A stretch of DNA of 64,000 nucleotides from Brevundimonas vesicularis NBRC 12165 (GTDB lineage Bacteria > Pseudomonadota > Alphaproteobacteria > Caulobacterales > Caulobacteraceae): positions 1 through 64,000 of the forward strand of contig NZ_BCWM01000004.1 of the NCBI RefSeq assembly GCF_001592205.1, read 5' to 3'. This document shows positions 41,842 through 51,817 of this stretch, piece after piece; the stretch's first letter is position 1, and each line of letters opens with the position of its first letter. The position numbers and the translations under genes were made by a program. The notes below the pieces were generated by a model. It saw only the letters and a program-made list of their open reading frames with translations, had not been told where the DNA came from and searched no databases.

Positions 41842-42798
41842 GTGGGGACCGATTTGAGTGAGCAACTGACACGGTCGGTGCTGAAAGCGCCCGGGTTTTG
41901 GGGCGGGCTGGCCGTGCGAGCGTTCACCCGCAGCTGGGGGCGTGACGTCATGCTCTATACGGGCGGCGTGTCCTTCTTCGCCCTGTTGGCCGTGTTCCCG
42001 GCGATCGCCATCCTGATCGGCTTCTACAAGCTGGGTCTGTCGATCAGCGAAGTCAGCGCCCAGGCGACCGCCTTGTCGGACCTGCTGCCCAAGGCGGCGC
42101 AGACCATTTTTCAGGGCGAGATCACGCGTTTGAGCAATGCGTCGGCGCGGACGGTTTCCGCTCAGAGCGCCTTCGCCCTGTTCGTCGGCGCCTATGCCGC
42201 GCACCGAGGTTTCAAGGCCTTGTTGGCGGGATTGAACCTGATCCATGACGAGACCGAGCCGCACGGGTTCTTCAAGTTCAATCTGCTGGCCTTCTTCGTG
42301 GCCATCTTCGCCTTTGCGCTATTCACCGTGGTGTCGGGCGCCGTCGTGACCGTGCGCATCATGGCGCATGCCTCGTCGTCGGCCGCCGGCCTGCCCGGGC
42401 GAAGTGGCATGGCGCCGCTGGACGCCTTCCTGCCCGCCATCGGCTTGGTGGTCGGGCTGACGCTGCTTTACCGCTACGCCATGAGCCACAGGACGCCGGT
42501 CGCCTGGCTGCCGGCGACGGCGGGCGGTCTGGTGGCGACATTGATGTCGGTCGTGTCGTCGTGGCTGTGCGCGATCTATGTCGAACAGATCGCGCCGCTG
42601 GGGGCCACCTATGGGTCGGTCGGCGCCGTGGTGGTGCTGCTGATCTGGCTGTCGTGGAACGTCAATGCCATCTTCTACGGCGGCGCCTTCGCCACCGAGA
42701 TGGAACTGGCGGCCAAGGCGCGCGCGATCGCCGACACGCCGCCGGCCGATGTCGTCAATCTGTCGGAGCGTCGAGCCGGGCGCCGGTCTCGATCGTAA
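41842..42798 (+). CDS. YihY/virulence factor BrkB family membrane protein
   Basis: Inner-membrane protein of 318 residues with about six hydrophobic segments and the family pattern SFFALLAVFPAIAILIGFYKLG, AHRGFKALLAGLNLIHDE and GATYGSVGAVVVLLIWLSW. Earlier naming as RNase BN is not supported for this family. Function unknown. The GTG at 41842 is the first start; a TTG at 41854 is possible. It is divergent from popA and overlaps the convergent tusA gene by 44 bp. Confidence 0.87.
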   Translation: MGTDLSEQLTRSVLKAPGFWGGLAVRAFTRSWGRDVMLYTGGVSFFALLAVFPAIAILIGFYKLGLSISEVSAQATALSDLLPKAAQTIFQGEITRLSNASARTVSAQSAFALFVGAYAAHRGFKALLAGLNLIHDETEPHGFFKFNLLAFFVAIFAFALFTVVSGAVVTVRIMAHASSSAAGLPGRSGMAPLDAFLPAIGLVVGLTLLYRYAMSHRTPVAWLPATAGGLVATLMSVVSSWLCAIYVEQIAPLGATYGSVGAVVVLLIWLSWNVNAIFYGGAFATEMELAAKARAIADTPPADVVNLSERRAGRRSRS

Positions 42799-43006
42799 AA
42801 CGAAGAAGGCCTTCGGCCTCCTCGATACCAAGCACGCGGCCGCCTTTTTGAGACATCAGAAACGGCACATCGATCCGGGCCATCGGATCGGTGGCCAGCA
42901 GCACGATCCGCGTGCCGGGCGAGGCCGTTTCCATCGCCTTCATCAGCTTCAGGCTGGGAACAGGGCAGCGGTGACCCCTGGCGTCGATGACGACAGGGTC
43001 GCTCAC
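42755..43006 (-). CDS. TusA-family sulfur carrier protein
   Basis: An 83-residue protein with the CPxP motif (DARGHRCPVPSLKLMKAM, Cys14), which carries sulfur as a persulfide in TusA-like relays. The remaining fold matches TusA/YedF. It overlaps the end of the YihY-family gene on the opposite strand by 44 bp and the upstream cinA-like gene by four bases, so it is probably cotranscribed with cinA. Partner and pathway unknown. Confidence 0.88.
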   Translation of the reverse strand: MSDPVVIDARGHRCPVPSLKLMKAMETASPGTRIVLLATDPMARIDVPFLMSQKGGRVLGIEEAEGLLRFTIETGARLDAPTD

Positions 43007-43491
43007 GCGAGCCGATCCGCCAGCAGTTCCAGCGCCACGCGAACGCTGGCTTGGCGAATGTCGTCGCGGCCGAGGTCGCCGAACCGCTCGACACGGTGAA
43101 CGACGCCTTGTGGGCCTGACGCCGCGAAGTGGACCAGGCCCACGGGTTTATCGACCGATCCGCCGCCCGGTCCGGCCACGCCTGTTACGGACACAGAAAC
43201 GGAGGCGCGCGAGTGCGCCACGGCGCCCTCGGCCATGGCCACCGCGACGACTTGCGACACGGCGCCGTGGGCGGACAGGCTTTCCAGCGACACGCCCAGC
43301 ATCTGGGCCTTAGCCTCGTTGCTGTAGGTGACGAAGCCGCGATCCAAGACCGCTGACGAACCGGGGATGGCCGTGATCGCAGCGGACACCAGCCCGCCCG
43401 TGCAGCTTTCGGCCGTCGCCAGCATCAGGCGGCGTTCGCTGGCTGTTGCGACAATCTGTTGCGCCAGCTGCGCGATATCTTGGGAAAACAT
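43003..43491 (-). CDS. CinA C-terminal-domain protein (NMN amidohydrolase-like)
   Basis: Matches the stand-alone CinA C-terminal (PncC) family, which deamidates nicotinamide mononucleotide in pyridine-nucleotide recycling. The 162 residues contain LATAESCTGGLVSAAIT, DRGFVTYSNEAKAQMLGV and VTGVAGPGGGSVDKPVGLV. The start was placed at MFSQDIAQLAQQ because the conserved domain begins there; an upstream in-frame extension covers the neighbouring promoter region and looks non-coding. Confidence 0.92.
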   Translation of the reverse strand: MFSQDIAQLAQQIVATASERRLMLATAESCTGGLVSAAITAIPGSSAVLDRGFVTYSNEAKAQMLGVSLESLSAHGAVSQVVAVAMAEGAVAHSRASVSVSVTGVAGPGGGSVDKPVGLVHFAASGPQGVVHRVERFGDLGRDDIRQASVRVALELLADRLA

Positions 43492-43531
43492 GGTCTTTTC
43501 ATAGGCCGCGAACCCAGCTCTAACCAGAGCC

Positions 43532-45820
43532 ATGACCGAGGCTGTCGATCCGTTACGCCCCGCCGCCCCGACATCGGATCGCATCGCGCCGATCCTGTTC
43601 GCCGTCGCCATCTTCACATCGGCTTGCCTGGTCTTCGTCGTTCAGCCAATGGCGGCCAAGCTGCTGTTGCCGACCCTGGGCGGATCGCCTTCGGTGTGGA
43701 ACGCGTCGATGGTGTTTTTCCAGACCGCGCTGCTCGCTGGATATGGCTATGCGCACCTGCTGCAACGTTTGGCGACGATGCGGGCGCAGGTCGGGGTTCA
43801 CCTGGGCCTGCTGATCGTGGCGGCGTTTTTCCTGCCCCTGCAGATCAGCGGCCTGTTGGGGGATCCCGATCCGTCCCAACCGGCGATGTGGCTGCTGGCG
43901 ACGCTGGCGGTGTCCATCGGCGCGCCGTTCGCTGTGCTGTCGGCGACTGCGCCGCTGCTTCAGGCCTGGTATGCGCGCGTGCGGGCCGGACATGCAGACG
44001 GCCAGAACCCCTACGTTCTCTATGCCGCCTCGAACCTGGGCAGCTTCTTGGCCCTGCTGGCCTATCCGGTCGTGATCGAGCCGCTGGCCAGTCTGTCGGA
44101 TCAGCGCCTGGGCTGGAGCGTCGGCTATTGGCTGTTCGTGGTGATGGTCGTGGGGCTGGGCGTTCAGGTCTGGCGACGACGCGACATTGGAACGGCGGAG
44201 CCCGCGCCACTTGAGGCCAGCCCGCCGATTGCTTGGCGCGAAAAGGGGATGCTGGTTCTGCTGGCCGCCGCGCCGTCCAGTCTGATGCTGGGGGTGACGG
44301 CGCATCTGACGACGGATGTGGCTTCGGCGCCCTTTCTGTGGGTCATACCGCTCGCGCTCTATCTGCTGACGTTTGTCATCGCTTTCCAGACCCGGCCGGC
44401 TGTTTCGCCGGCCATCGGCCTTGGTTTGCAGGCGGCGGCGGCGGCGGCCTGCGCCGCCCTGATTGCGTTCCGGACAGGTGAATGGCTGCTGGTGTTCACC
44501 ATCAATCTGGCGGCCTTCTTCTTCACCGCGCTGATGTGTCATCAGAGGCTGGCGGCGCGGCGGCCGGCGCCAGATCGGCTGACCGAATTCTATCTGTTGC
44601 TGTCGCTGGGCGGCGTAGTCGGCGGACTGTTCAACGGCCTGATCGCGCCGGCCATTTTCGACATGGTGTGGGAATATCCGCTGGTGCTGGTGGCGGTCGG
44701 ATTGCTGCGGCCGTGGAGCCGTCGCGAGATCAGGCCGTGGGACATCATCTGCTGCGTCGCCGGCGTGGTCATCGCACTGTTGGGGCCGCTGTCGATGGAG
44801 GCGGTCCGCTATGCGCCCGACATTCGCGCGGCCATCCCGGACGCCGAACTGGTGCGGATCGCGCAAGCCATCCTGGGGATCGCGACCCTGTTCGCCTTCC
44901 TGGTGCGCGATCGGGCGGTGATGTTCACAATCGTTTTGGCCGCTATCGTCTGGTCCGGCTATCATCTGGCGCGCGGTTATGACTGGGCCCTGTCGGAACG
45001 CAGCTTCTTTGGCGTGATGCGGGTGGCCAATATCGACGATCCGCTGATGGGCGGGCCTGTCCATGTGCTAATGCACGGCACGACTTTGCATGGCGCCCAG
45101 GCCCAGACGACGTCGAACCGCTGTCAGCCGACGCTCTATTACGCGACCTCGACGCCACTGGGGCAGGCGATGCTGCAGATGCAGACGAGACGGCTGGACG
45201 GCGCGCGCGTCGGCGTGGTGGGGCAGGGCTCGGGCGCCATGGCCGCTTACAAGCGCGCCCAGGACCAACTGACCTTCTTCGAGATCGATCCGATGGTGGA
45301 TCGCCTGTCGCGCGACCCCCAATGGTTCAGCTTCATCAACGGCTGCGCCGATGGGCCGGTGCGGACGGTTCTGGGGGATGCGCGCCTGACGATGGATCGT
45401 GAGCCGGCAGGATCCTACGACCTGTTGGTCATCGACGCCTTCTCGTCTGACGCCGTGCCGACGCATCTGCTGACGGTGGAGGCGATCCGCGGCTATCTGC
45501 GTCTGCTTGCGCCCGACGGCGTTGTGGTGCTGCATCTGTCGAACCGGAACCTGGAGATCACCCTGCCGGCCGAGGCGGCGGCGCAGGCGCTGAAGGTCCC
45601 GCACCTGCACCAGGTCTATATCGAGCAGTCGGGCCAGGGCGACATGGCCGAGGCCTCGACCGAGGCCCTGCTGATCGGCAAGAGTCCGGCGGCGCTGGAG
45701 GGGTTCAGGGACGATGCGCGCTGGCGCAAGCTGTCGCCGACGACGGTGCGTCCGTGGACGGACGACTACGTCAATCTGTTCGGATCGCTGGTGCGTCAGA
45801 TGAAGATGGCGGCGCGCTAG
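43532..45820 (+). CDS. Fused membrane / spermidine synthase-like protein
   Basis: The 762-residue protein has an N-terminal half of about twelve hydrophobic segments ([23 protein letters not shown] and later) and a C-terminal soluble domain of spermidine-synthase fold. In the latter, [14 protein letters not shown] is the nucleotide-binding glycine loop, [16 protein letters not shown] the acidic end of strand 2 and [19 protein letters not shown] the motif IV region. Such MFS/spermidine synthase fusions are widespread but their substrate is not known. It is divergent from cinA and convergent with ispDF (4-bp overlap). Confidence 0.83.
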   Translation: MTEAVDPLRPAAPTSDRIAPILFAVAIFTSACLVFVVQPMAAKLLLPTLGGSPSVWNASMVFFQTALLAGYGYAHLLQRLATMRAQVGVHLGLLIVAAFFLPLQISGLLGDPDPSQPAMWLLATLAVSIGAPFAVLSATAPLLQAWYARVRAGHADGQNPYVLYAASNLGSFLALLAYPVVIEPLASLSDQRLGWSVGYWLFVVMVVGLGVQVWRRRDIGTAEPAPLEASPPIAWREKGMLVLLAAAPSSLMLGVTAHLTTDVASAPFLWVIPLALYLLTFVIAFQTRPAVSPAIGLGLQAAAAAACAALIAFRTGEWLLVFTINLAAFFFTALMCHQRLAARRPAPDRLTEFYLLLSLGGVVGGLFNGLIAPAIFDMVWEYPLVLVAVGLLRPWSRREIRPWDIICCVAGVVIALLGPLSMEAVRYAPDIRAAIPDAELVRIAQAILGIATLFAFLVRDRAVMFTIVLAAIVWSGYHLARGYDWALSERSFFGVMRVANIDDPLMGGPVHVLMHGTTLHGAQAQTTSNRCQPTLYYATSTPLGQAMLQMQTRRLDGARVGVVGQGSGAMAAYKRAQDQLTFFEIDPMVDRLSRDPQWFSFINGCADGPVRTVLGDARLTMDREPAGSYDLLVIDAFSSDAVPTHLLTVEAIRGYLRLLAPDGVVVLHLSNRNLEITLPAEAAAQALKVPHLHQVYIEQSGQGDMAEASTEALLIGKSPAALEGFRDDARWRKLSPTTVRPWTDDYVNLFGSLVRQMKMAAR

Positions 45821-46983
45821 GCGACTGGCGTTTCCACAGTCGCCACGGCCTGGGCGGCCAGACCCTCGCCGCGTCCGGTGAAACCAAGCCCTTCGGTCGT
45901 CGTCGCCTTGACGCTGACGGCATCGAGCGGAAGGCCTAGCAGCCCGGCGATCCGATCGCGCATGGCCTGGCGATGCGGCTTCACCTTGGGTCGTTCGCAG
46001 ATCAGGGTGACGTCGACATTGACGATGCGGCCGCCGCGCGCCGCGACCAGTTCGGCGGCATGGATCAGGAACTGGTCCGAGGAGGCGCCTTTCCATTTCG
46101 GATCCGTTGGCGGGAAATGGTCGCCGATGTCGCCCGCTGCGATGGCGCCCAGGATGGCGTCGGTCAGGGCGTGGAGACCGGCGTCGGCGTCGGAGTGGCC
46201 GATCAGCGTCTGGTCGTGCGGCACCTCGATCCCGCAAAGCCAGACGGACCCGCCCGGTCCCCAGCGATGCACGTCATAGCCGGAGCCGATGCGGGTTTGA
46301 TAACGCTGCGCTTCGGGCAGCAGAGCTTCGGGCAGCAGAGCTTCGGCCATGGCGAAATCCTCGGGATAGGTCAGTTTCATCAGACGCGCATCGCCCTGAA
46401 CCAGGGCCACCGCGCCGCCGCTGCGCTGGACGACGACGGCTTCGTCGGTCGGAACCTCGGCGTCCGACCAGGCGGCATAGGCGGTCTCGATCACGCCCCG
46501 GCGGAAGGCTTGAGGCGTCTGGGCGCGCCACAGACCGTCGCGATCAACCACGTCGGTCATGATTTCCGCCTCTCCGCGTCGCAGGCTGTCGGCGACAGGC
46601 AGGACGGGCAGGGCACCGTCCGAAGTTTCAAGGGCGGACAGCAGACGGTCGATGACGGCGGCCTTCAGCAGCGGACGGGCGGCGTCATGGATCAACACCG
46701 GCTGATCCGTTCCACAGGTCAGGGCTGCAAGCCCGGCGCGGACCGAATCGGCGCGGGCGGCTCCACCGACGACGGCTTTCCAACGCGGCAAACCGGACAG
46801 CACCATGGCCACACGGTCAACGGCGTCAGGGGCGATCACGACGATCAGTGTGTCGGCGCCGGCGTTCAACAAGGCCTCGGCAGACCAGCGCAGCACGGGC
46901 TTTCCACCCAGGTCCCGCCACTGTTTATCGCCGCCGGCGCGCGAGCCGGAACCGGCCGCGACGATGATGCCCGAGAATGTCAT
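45817..46983 (-). CDS. ispDF: Bifunctional IspD/IspF of the MEP isoprenoid pathway
   Basis: Two enzymes in one chain of 388 residues. IspD (about 1-220) activates MEP with [24 protein letters not shown] and [13 protein letters not shown]. IspF (about 230-388) forms the cyclic diphosphate: [39 protein letters not shown] and [19 protein letters not shown]. The fusion is typical of alphaproteobacteria. A 15-bp tandem repeat codes the linker. It is divergent from dusB. Confidence 0.96.
   Translation of the reverse strand: MTFSGIIVAAGSGSRAGGDKQWRDLGGKPVLRWSAEALLNAGADTLIVVIAPDAVDRVAMVLSGLPRWKAVVGGAARADSVRAGLAALTCGTDQPVLIHDAARPLLKAAVIDRLLSALETSDGALPVLPVADSLRRGEAEIMTDVVDRDGLWRAQTPQAFRRGVIETAYAAWSDAEVPTDEAVVVQRSGGAVALVQGDARLMKLTYPEDFAMAEALLPEALLPEAQRYQTRIGSGYDVHRWGPGGSVWLCGIEVPHDQTLIGHSDADAGLHALTDAILGAIAAGDIGDHFPPTDPKWKGASSDQFLIHAAELVAARGGRIVNVDVTLICERPKVKPHRQAMRDRIAGLLGLPLDAVSVKATTTEGLGFTGRGEGLAAQAVATVETPVA
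46311..46346. repeat. 15-bp tandem repeat encoding the IspD-IspF linker
   Basis: CTTCGGGCAGCAGAG occurs at 46311-46325 and 46326-46340, with a partial third copy. On the minus strand this reads [11 protein letters not shown] between the two enzyme domains. Because the unit is a multiple of three, copy change would alter linker length without a frameshift. Confidence 0.85.
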
Positions 46984-47060
46984 GGCGGCCTTGATAGTGC
47001 GCGCGGCGACGGGGCGATACCATCAAAGCGCCGCGGTCGTGCTTGACGAGGGCGGCTGCG

Positions 47061-48134
47061 ATGCGGCGAAAGACGGAAATGCCCAAGACCTTGCAAATCG
47101 GCGATGTGACCGTGCCCGGCCAAGTGCTGATGGCGCCGATGACCGGCGTGACCGACCTGCCGTTCCGCATTCTGGCCTCCAGACTGGGCGCCGCCTATGT
47201 CGCAACGGAGATGGTGGCGGCCAAAGAACTGGCGCGGGCGCGGCCGGACGTGGTGCGGCGCGCCGCCGTGGGGGCCGGTCTGCCGCTGACCGTCATCCAA
47301 CTGGTCGGGCGCGATCCCGAGCAGATGGGCGAGGGGGCGCGGATGGCAGAAAAGGCTGGGGCGGACATCGTGGATCTGAACTTCGGCTGTCCGGCCAAGG
47401 AGGTGACAGGCTCGGCCGCCGGTTCGGCTCTGATGCGGACGCCCGATCTGGCCTGCCGGATCATGGAGGCGGCTGTGAAGGCGACCGATCGGCCGGTGAC
47501 GGTCAAGATGCGGCTGGGCTGGGACGATGACAGCCGGAACGCCGCCGAACTGGCCCGCCGTGCGGAAGCGATCGGCGTCAAGGCCGTCACGGTGCATGGC
47601 CGCACGCGAAAACAGTTCTACACCGGGCAAGCGGATTGGGACGCGGTCGGGATGGTGAAGGCGGCGGTCGGCATTCCCGTCATCGTCAATGGCGACATCA
47701 TCACCGCCGATGAAGCGCGCCAGGCCTTGGCGCTGTCCGGCGCGGACGGATTGATGCTGGGACGTGGCGTCTACGGCCGGCCATGGCTGGCGGCGCACCT
47801 TGAGCGGGCGTTGATCGACGGCGTGGCGCTGGAGGAACCCGGGCCTGAAGAGCGTCTGGCGATCGTGATCGAGCATCTGCGGGCGTCGGCCGAGTTCTAC
47901 GGCCTGCCGCTGGGTTTGAAAATGTTCCGCAAACATCTGGGCTGGTACATCGAACAGGCGCCTTGGCCGGCCGATCCGCAACACCGTCGAGAGGCGAAGG
48001 CAAGAATTTGCCGCCTAGACGATCCGATGGCCGTCGAAGACGCCATGCACGAACTGTGGCGGCCGGATTTGCCTCGGTTGGGTAAGTCTGCTGTTGAAAA
48101 TGGGCCACAGGTGTTGGAGACTGCTGTGGCATGA
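47061..48134 (+). CDS. dusB: tRNA-dihydrouridine synthase DusB (NifR3 family)
   Basis: Flavin enzyme reducing uridines in the tRNA D-loop. The 357 residues include MAPMTGVTDLPFR, EMVAAKELAR, LNFGCPAKEVTGSAAGSALM (catalytic Cys), VTVKMRLGWDD, TVHGRTRKQFY, NGDIITADEA and LMLGRGVYGRPWL. The ATG at 47061 follows GAGGG at good spacing; ATG 47079 is an alternative. As nifR3 it normally heads the ntrBC operon, but here ntrY follows directly with a four-base overlap. Confidence 0.95.
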   Translation: MRRKTEMPKTLQIGDVTVPGQVLMAPMTGVTDLPFRILASRLGAAYVATEMVAAKELARARPDVVRRAAVGAGLPLTVIQLVGRDPEQMGEGARMAEKAGADIVDLNFGCPAKEVTGSAAGSALMRTPDLACRIMEAAVKATDRPVTVKMRLGWDDDSRNAAELARRAEAIGVKAVTVHGRTRKQFYTGQADWDAVGMVKAAVGIPVIVNGDIITADEARQALALSGADGLMLGRGVYGRPWLAAHLERALIDGVALEEPGPEERLAIVIEHLRASAEFYGLPLGLKMFRKHLGWYIEQAPWPADPQHRREAKARICRLDDPMAVEDAMHELWRPDLPRLGKSAVENGPQVLETAVA

Positions 48135-50401
48135 CGGATACGCCTTCAGCACGCACCGCTTCGCCCGACCTCGCGTCGGACGACGGGTCGTTCTGGGGGT
48201 GGGTCGATAGCGAAAGGGCGCGGACCGGCTTCGGACTGGCGTTCTTTCTGGCTGTCGCGATCACGGCGGCGGCCATCTGGCTGGTGGCGGTCGCTCCGGG
48301 GGCCACATCAGGGTCGGCGCGCGGATCGAGCAGCCAGATCGCCCTGATCGTGTTGGCCGCCAATCTGCTTTTGATTTCCGGCTTGGCCATCATCGTCGGC
48401 CGGCGCGTGCTGACCTTGGTGCGCAGTACCGATGAAGCCGGATCGCGCCTTCACCTCAGGTTCGTCGCCCTGTTCTCGATGGTGGCCCTGGTCCCGTCGG
48501 TGTTGATCGCCTTGGTGTTCGGTGTGCTGGTCAATCGGGGCGTGGACCAGTGGTTCAGCCAGAACGTCCAGGCCTCGGTCGAGAACGGAGCGATCGTGGG
48601 CCGCGCCTATATCCAGGACGTTTCGGCCGCAATGGATGCTGACCTGGTCACGATTTCGGACCAGTTGGGAAGCGCGAGAAGCCTGTTCGCTGATCGCATT
48701 CAGTTTAACGATGCTCTAGGCCAAGTTGGAGACATCTTCGGCTATCCCGCCATCTACATTCTGGATGGCAAGGGCGAGGTGTTGGCTCGCGCTGAAAAAA
48801 CGGGCGCGCCTCCCTATCTTGCGCCGCCGCGCGATGAACTCGCGGCCGCAGCTGAAGGCGGGCAGCCTCCGCAAACCGTCACGCAGCATCCAGACGCCGT
48901 CCGGTCGATCATCGCCCTGCCGTCCTATGGCGACGCCTATCTTTATCTGGTGCGTCCGCTTCAAGACGGTCTTGTGGCGCGAATGAACACTTCGGTTCAG
49001 TCGATCCAGGCTTATCGAGAGGCTCAGGAAAGCCGCGCTCGGATTCAGTCCGCCTTCATCCTCAGCTATCTGGAGACGGCGTTGCTGGTGCTGGTGGGCG
49101 CGGTGTGGCTGGGAATGTCGGCGGCCAGCAGCATCTCCGCGCCGATCGGTCGGTTGGTGAAGGCGGCGGGACAGGTCGCGGGCGGCGACTTCACCGCACG
49201 GGTCGACAGCGACGGCGCGCCGGCCGAAATCGCCACCCTGTCGGACGCCTTCAATCGCATGACCGGCGATCTGCAAGCGCAGCAGGCGGCGCTGAAGGCC
49301 GCGAGCGATGAGGCGCATGATCGCAGCCGGTTCATCGAGACGGTGCTGTCGGGCGTTAGCGCCGGTGTCATCGGCTTGGACAAGCGTGGGCGGGTGTCGG
49401 CGATCAACGACAGCGCCCTGCAACTGCTTCACATCGACGACGCCGAGGTTCTGGGTCACGAACTCGCGGCCCTGTCGCCAGAGCTGAGCGATCTGGTTCG
49501 GCGCGCCGAGGCCCATATCGAGGAAGACATCGACGTCAGCCGGGGCGGAGACACGCGGCGGCTGCGCGTTCGGATCGAGGGCGGCTTCGGTGGCGAGATG
49601 GTCCTGACCTTCGACGACATCACCCGCTTGGTGACGGCCCAGCGAAACGCGGCTTGGCGCGACGTGGCCCGTCGCATCGCCCATGAGATCAAGAACCCGC
49701 TGACGCCGATCCAGCTGTCGGCCGAGCGGTTGAAGCGGAAATACCGCGCGCGGATCGGCGAGGATGTCGAAATCTTCGACCGGTGTACTGACACCATCAT
49801 CCGCCAGGTCGGAGACATCGGTCGCATGGTCGATGAGTTCTCGTCCTTCGCCCGCATGCCGGCGCCGCGTTTCGCGCCCGAGAACCCGGCCGAAATGCTG
49901 CGCGAGGCGGTGTTCGCCCAGCGGGTCGCCGCGCCGCACATCGTGGTCGACATCACCGAGCCCCTGCCCAAGACGACAATGGAGGCCGACGGCCGCATGG
50001 TTGGGCAGGCGCTGATCAACATCCTCAAAAACGCGGGCGAGTCGGTTGCGGCGCAACGGCTTGCCGCTGGCGAAGCTGCGGCGTCGGATCGTGCGGGCGT
50101 CATCGCGTCGCTGACGATCGAGGACGGCTTCGCCACCTTCGTCATCGAGGACGACGGCGTGGGTCTGCCGGCTCGCGACCGCGATCGCCTGACCGAACCC
50201 TATGTGACCACGCGCGAGAAGGGCACGGGCCTGGGCCTGGCCATCGTCAAACGCATTTGCGAGGACCACGGCGGCGAGCTGAAGCTGGCCGACGCCAAGA
50301 CCCTGCGCGGCGCACGCGTGTGCATGATCTTCCCCCTGAAACCCCACGGTAAAGGCGGCGAGGGCGCGGAGCGCAAGCTCCAGACCCTGGCCGCCGAATA
50401 G
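48131..50401 (+). CDS. ntrY: Nitrogen regulation sensor histidine kinase NtrY
   Basis: Membrane histidine kinase linked to nitrogen and redox sensing, partner of NtrX. The 756 residues have several N-terminal membrane segments (about 35-55, 75-95 and 115-140), a periplasmic region, another span near residue 315, HAMP, and a PAS domain. The HisKA domain carries H518 in RRIAHEIKNPLTPIQLSAER, followed by the HATPase domain (NILKNAGES, EDDGVGLP, GTGLGLAI). The N-terminal multi-span layout distinguishes it from NtrB. It is translationally coupled to dusB. Confidence 0.94.
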   Translation: MTDTPSARTASPDLASDDGSFWGWVDSERARTGFGLAFFLAVAITAAAIWLVAVAPGATSGSARGSSSQIALIVLAANLLLISGLAIIVGRRVLTLVRSTDEAGSRLHLRFVALFSMVALVPSVLIALVFGVLVNRGVDQWFSQNVQASVENGAIVGRAYIQDVSAAMDADLVTISDQLGSARSLFADRIQFNDALGQVGDIFGYPAIYILDGKGEVLARAEKTGAPPYLAPPRDELAAAAEGGQPPQTVTQHPDAVRSIIALPSYGDAYLYLVRPLQDGLVARMNTSVQSIQAYREAQESRARIQSAFILSYLETALLVLVGAVWLGMSAASSISAPIGRLVKAAGQVAGGDFTARVDSDGAPAEIATLSDAFNRMTGDLQAQQAALKAASDEAHDRSRFIETVLSGVSAGVIGLDKRGRVSAINDSALQLLHIDDAEVLGHELAALSPELSDLVRRAEAHIEEDIDVSRGGDTRRLRVRIEGGFGGEMVLTFDDITRLVTAQRNAAWRDVARRIAHEIKNPLTPIQLSAERLKRKYRARIGEDVEIFDRCTDTIIRQVGDIGRMVDEFSSFARMPAPRFAPENPAEMLREAVFAQRVAAPHIVVDITEPLPKTTMEADGRMVGQALINILKNAGESVAAQRLAAGEAAASDRAGVIASLTIEDGFATFVIEDDGVGLPARDRDRLTEPYVTTREKGTGLGLAIVKRICEDHGGELKLADAKTLRGARVCMIFPLKPHGKGGEGAERKLQTLAAE

Positions 50402-50410
50402 CGAGGCAAG

Positions 50411-51817
50411 ATGCGACCAACCGGTTCCGACATTCTGGTTGTCGACGACGAGGCCGACATCCGCGACCTGGTGTCCGGCCTGCTTGAGGACGAGGGCCAC
50501 GCCGTGCGCGTCGCCGCAAACTCCGACGAGGCCCTGGCCGCGATCCGCGCCAGAAAGCCGTCGCTGGCGATCCTGGACATCTGGATGCAGGGCGGGGGGC
50601 TGGATGGGCTGGAGCTGCTGGAGGTGGTCAAGGAACTGGACCCTGACCTGCCGGTGGTGATGATTTCCGGTCACGGCAATATCGAGACGGCGGTGACGGC
50701 GCTGAAGCGCGGCGCCTATGACTTCATCGAAAAGCCGTTCAAGTCGGATCGGCTGGTTGTCGTGGTCGAACGCGCCATTGAGGCTGCGACGCTGAGGCGC
50801 GAGAACCGCCGCCTTCGCGCGGCGACCATGACACCGTCCGGTCTGATCGGCCGATCACAGGCTGCGCAGGCCTTGCGCAGCACCATCACCAAGGTGGCCC
50901 AGGCCAACAGTCGGGTTCTGATCGCCGGACCGGCCGGCTCGGGCAAGGAGCTGGTGGCGCGTCAGATCCACGAAGCCAGTCCGCGCGCCCGCGCCGAGTT
51001 CGTCGCGATTTCGGCCGCCGGCATGACGCCGGAACGTCTGGATGTCGAACTGTTCGGCGAGGAGGGCCAGGACGGCCGTCCGCGCAAGATCGGCGTGTTC
51101 GAACGCGCCCACAACGGCACGCTGTATCTGGACGAAATCAGCGACATGCCGCGCGAGAGCCAGAGCCGCATCCTGCGCGTTCTGGTGGACCAGCGGTTCC
51201 GGCGTGTCGGCGGAGAGCAGGACGTGCAGGTCGATGTCCGCGTCGTGACGTCGACCTCGCGCGATCTGAAGGCCGAGATCGCAGAGGGACGTTTCCGCGA
51301 AGACCTGTTCCACCGTCTGAATGTGGTGCCGATCCGTGTCCCGCCGCTGTCGGAACGGCGCGAGGACATCGCCGAACTGGTCGAATATTTCGTCGACACG
51401 ATCAGCGCCTCGCAAGGGCTGCCCAAACGCATCGTCGGGGACGATGCGGTGGCGGTGCTGCAGGTTCACCCGTGGCCCGGAAACATCCGCCAGCTGCGCA
51501 ACAATATCGAGCGTCTGCTGATCCTGGCGACCGGCGATCCGGCGGAAACGATCACCGCCGACATGCTGCCGCAGGAGGTGGCGACCTCTAACGGCGGGAC
51601 GGCGAACCTGGGCGGCGAGCGCACCATCGCCCTGCCGCTGCGGGAGGCGCGCGAGGTCTTCGAGCGGGAGTATCTGGCGGCGCAGATCATGCGGTTCGGC
51701 GGCAATATCTCGCGCACCGCCGCCTTCATCGGCATGGAGCGATCGGCCCTGCATAGAAAGCTGAAGTCGCTGGGCGTCTCGCCAGCGCGCGGCGGCGATG
51801 AAGAAGAGCCGGCCTGA
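50411..51817 (+). CDS. ntrX: Response regulator NtrX lacking the GAFTGA motif
   Basis: The 468 residues have a receiver domain with D56 (LAILDIWMQGGG), an AAA+ domain with Walker A GPAGSGKE and Walker B LYLDEISDM, and a C-terminal Fis-type helix-turn-helix (ISRTAAFIGMERSALHRKLK). Between ELFGEE and KIGVFERA, where sigma-54 activators carry the GAFTGA contact loop, there is only a short GQDGRPR. Direct sigma-54 activation is therefore unlikely and it probably works with sigma-70 promoters. It lies nine bases after ntrY and overlaps the next gene by one base. Confidence 0.94.
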   Translation: MRPTGSDILVVDDEADIRDLVSGLLEDEGHAVRVAANSDEALAAIRARKPSLAILDIWMQGGGLDGLELLEVVKELDPDLPVVMISGHGNIETAVTALKRGAYDFIEKPFKSDRLVVVVERAIEAATLRRENRRLRAATMTPSGLIGRSQAAQALRSTITKVAQANSRVLIAGPAGSGKELVARQIHEASPRARAEFVAISAAGMTPERLDVELFGEEGQDGRPRKIGVFERAHNGTLYLDEISDMPRESQSRILRVLVDQRFRRVGGEQDVQVDVRVVTSTSRDLKAEIAEGRFREDLFHRLNVVPIRVPPLSERREDIAELVEYFVDTISASQGLPKRIVGDDAVAVLQVHPWPGNIRQLRNNIERLLILATGDPAETITADMLPQEVATSNGGTANLGGERTIALPLREAREVFEREYLAAQIMRFGGNISRTAAFIGMERSALHRKLKSLGVSPARGGDEEEPA

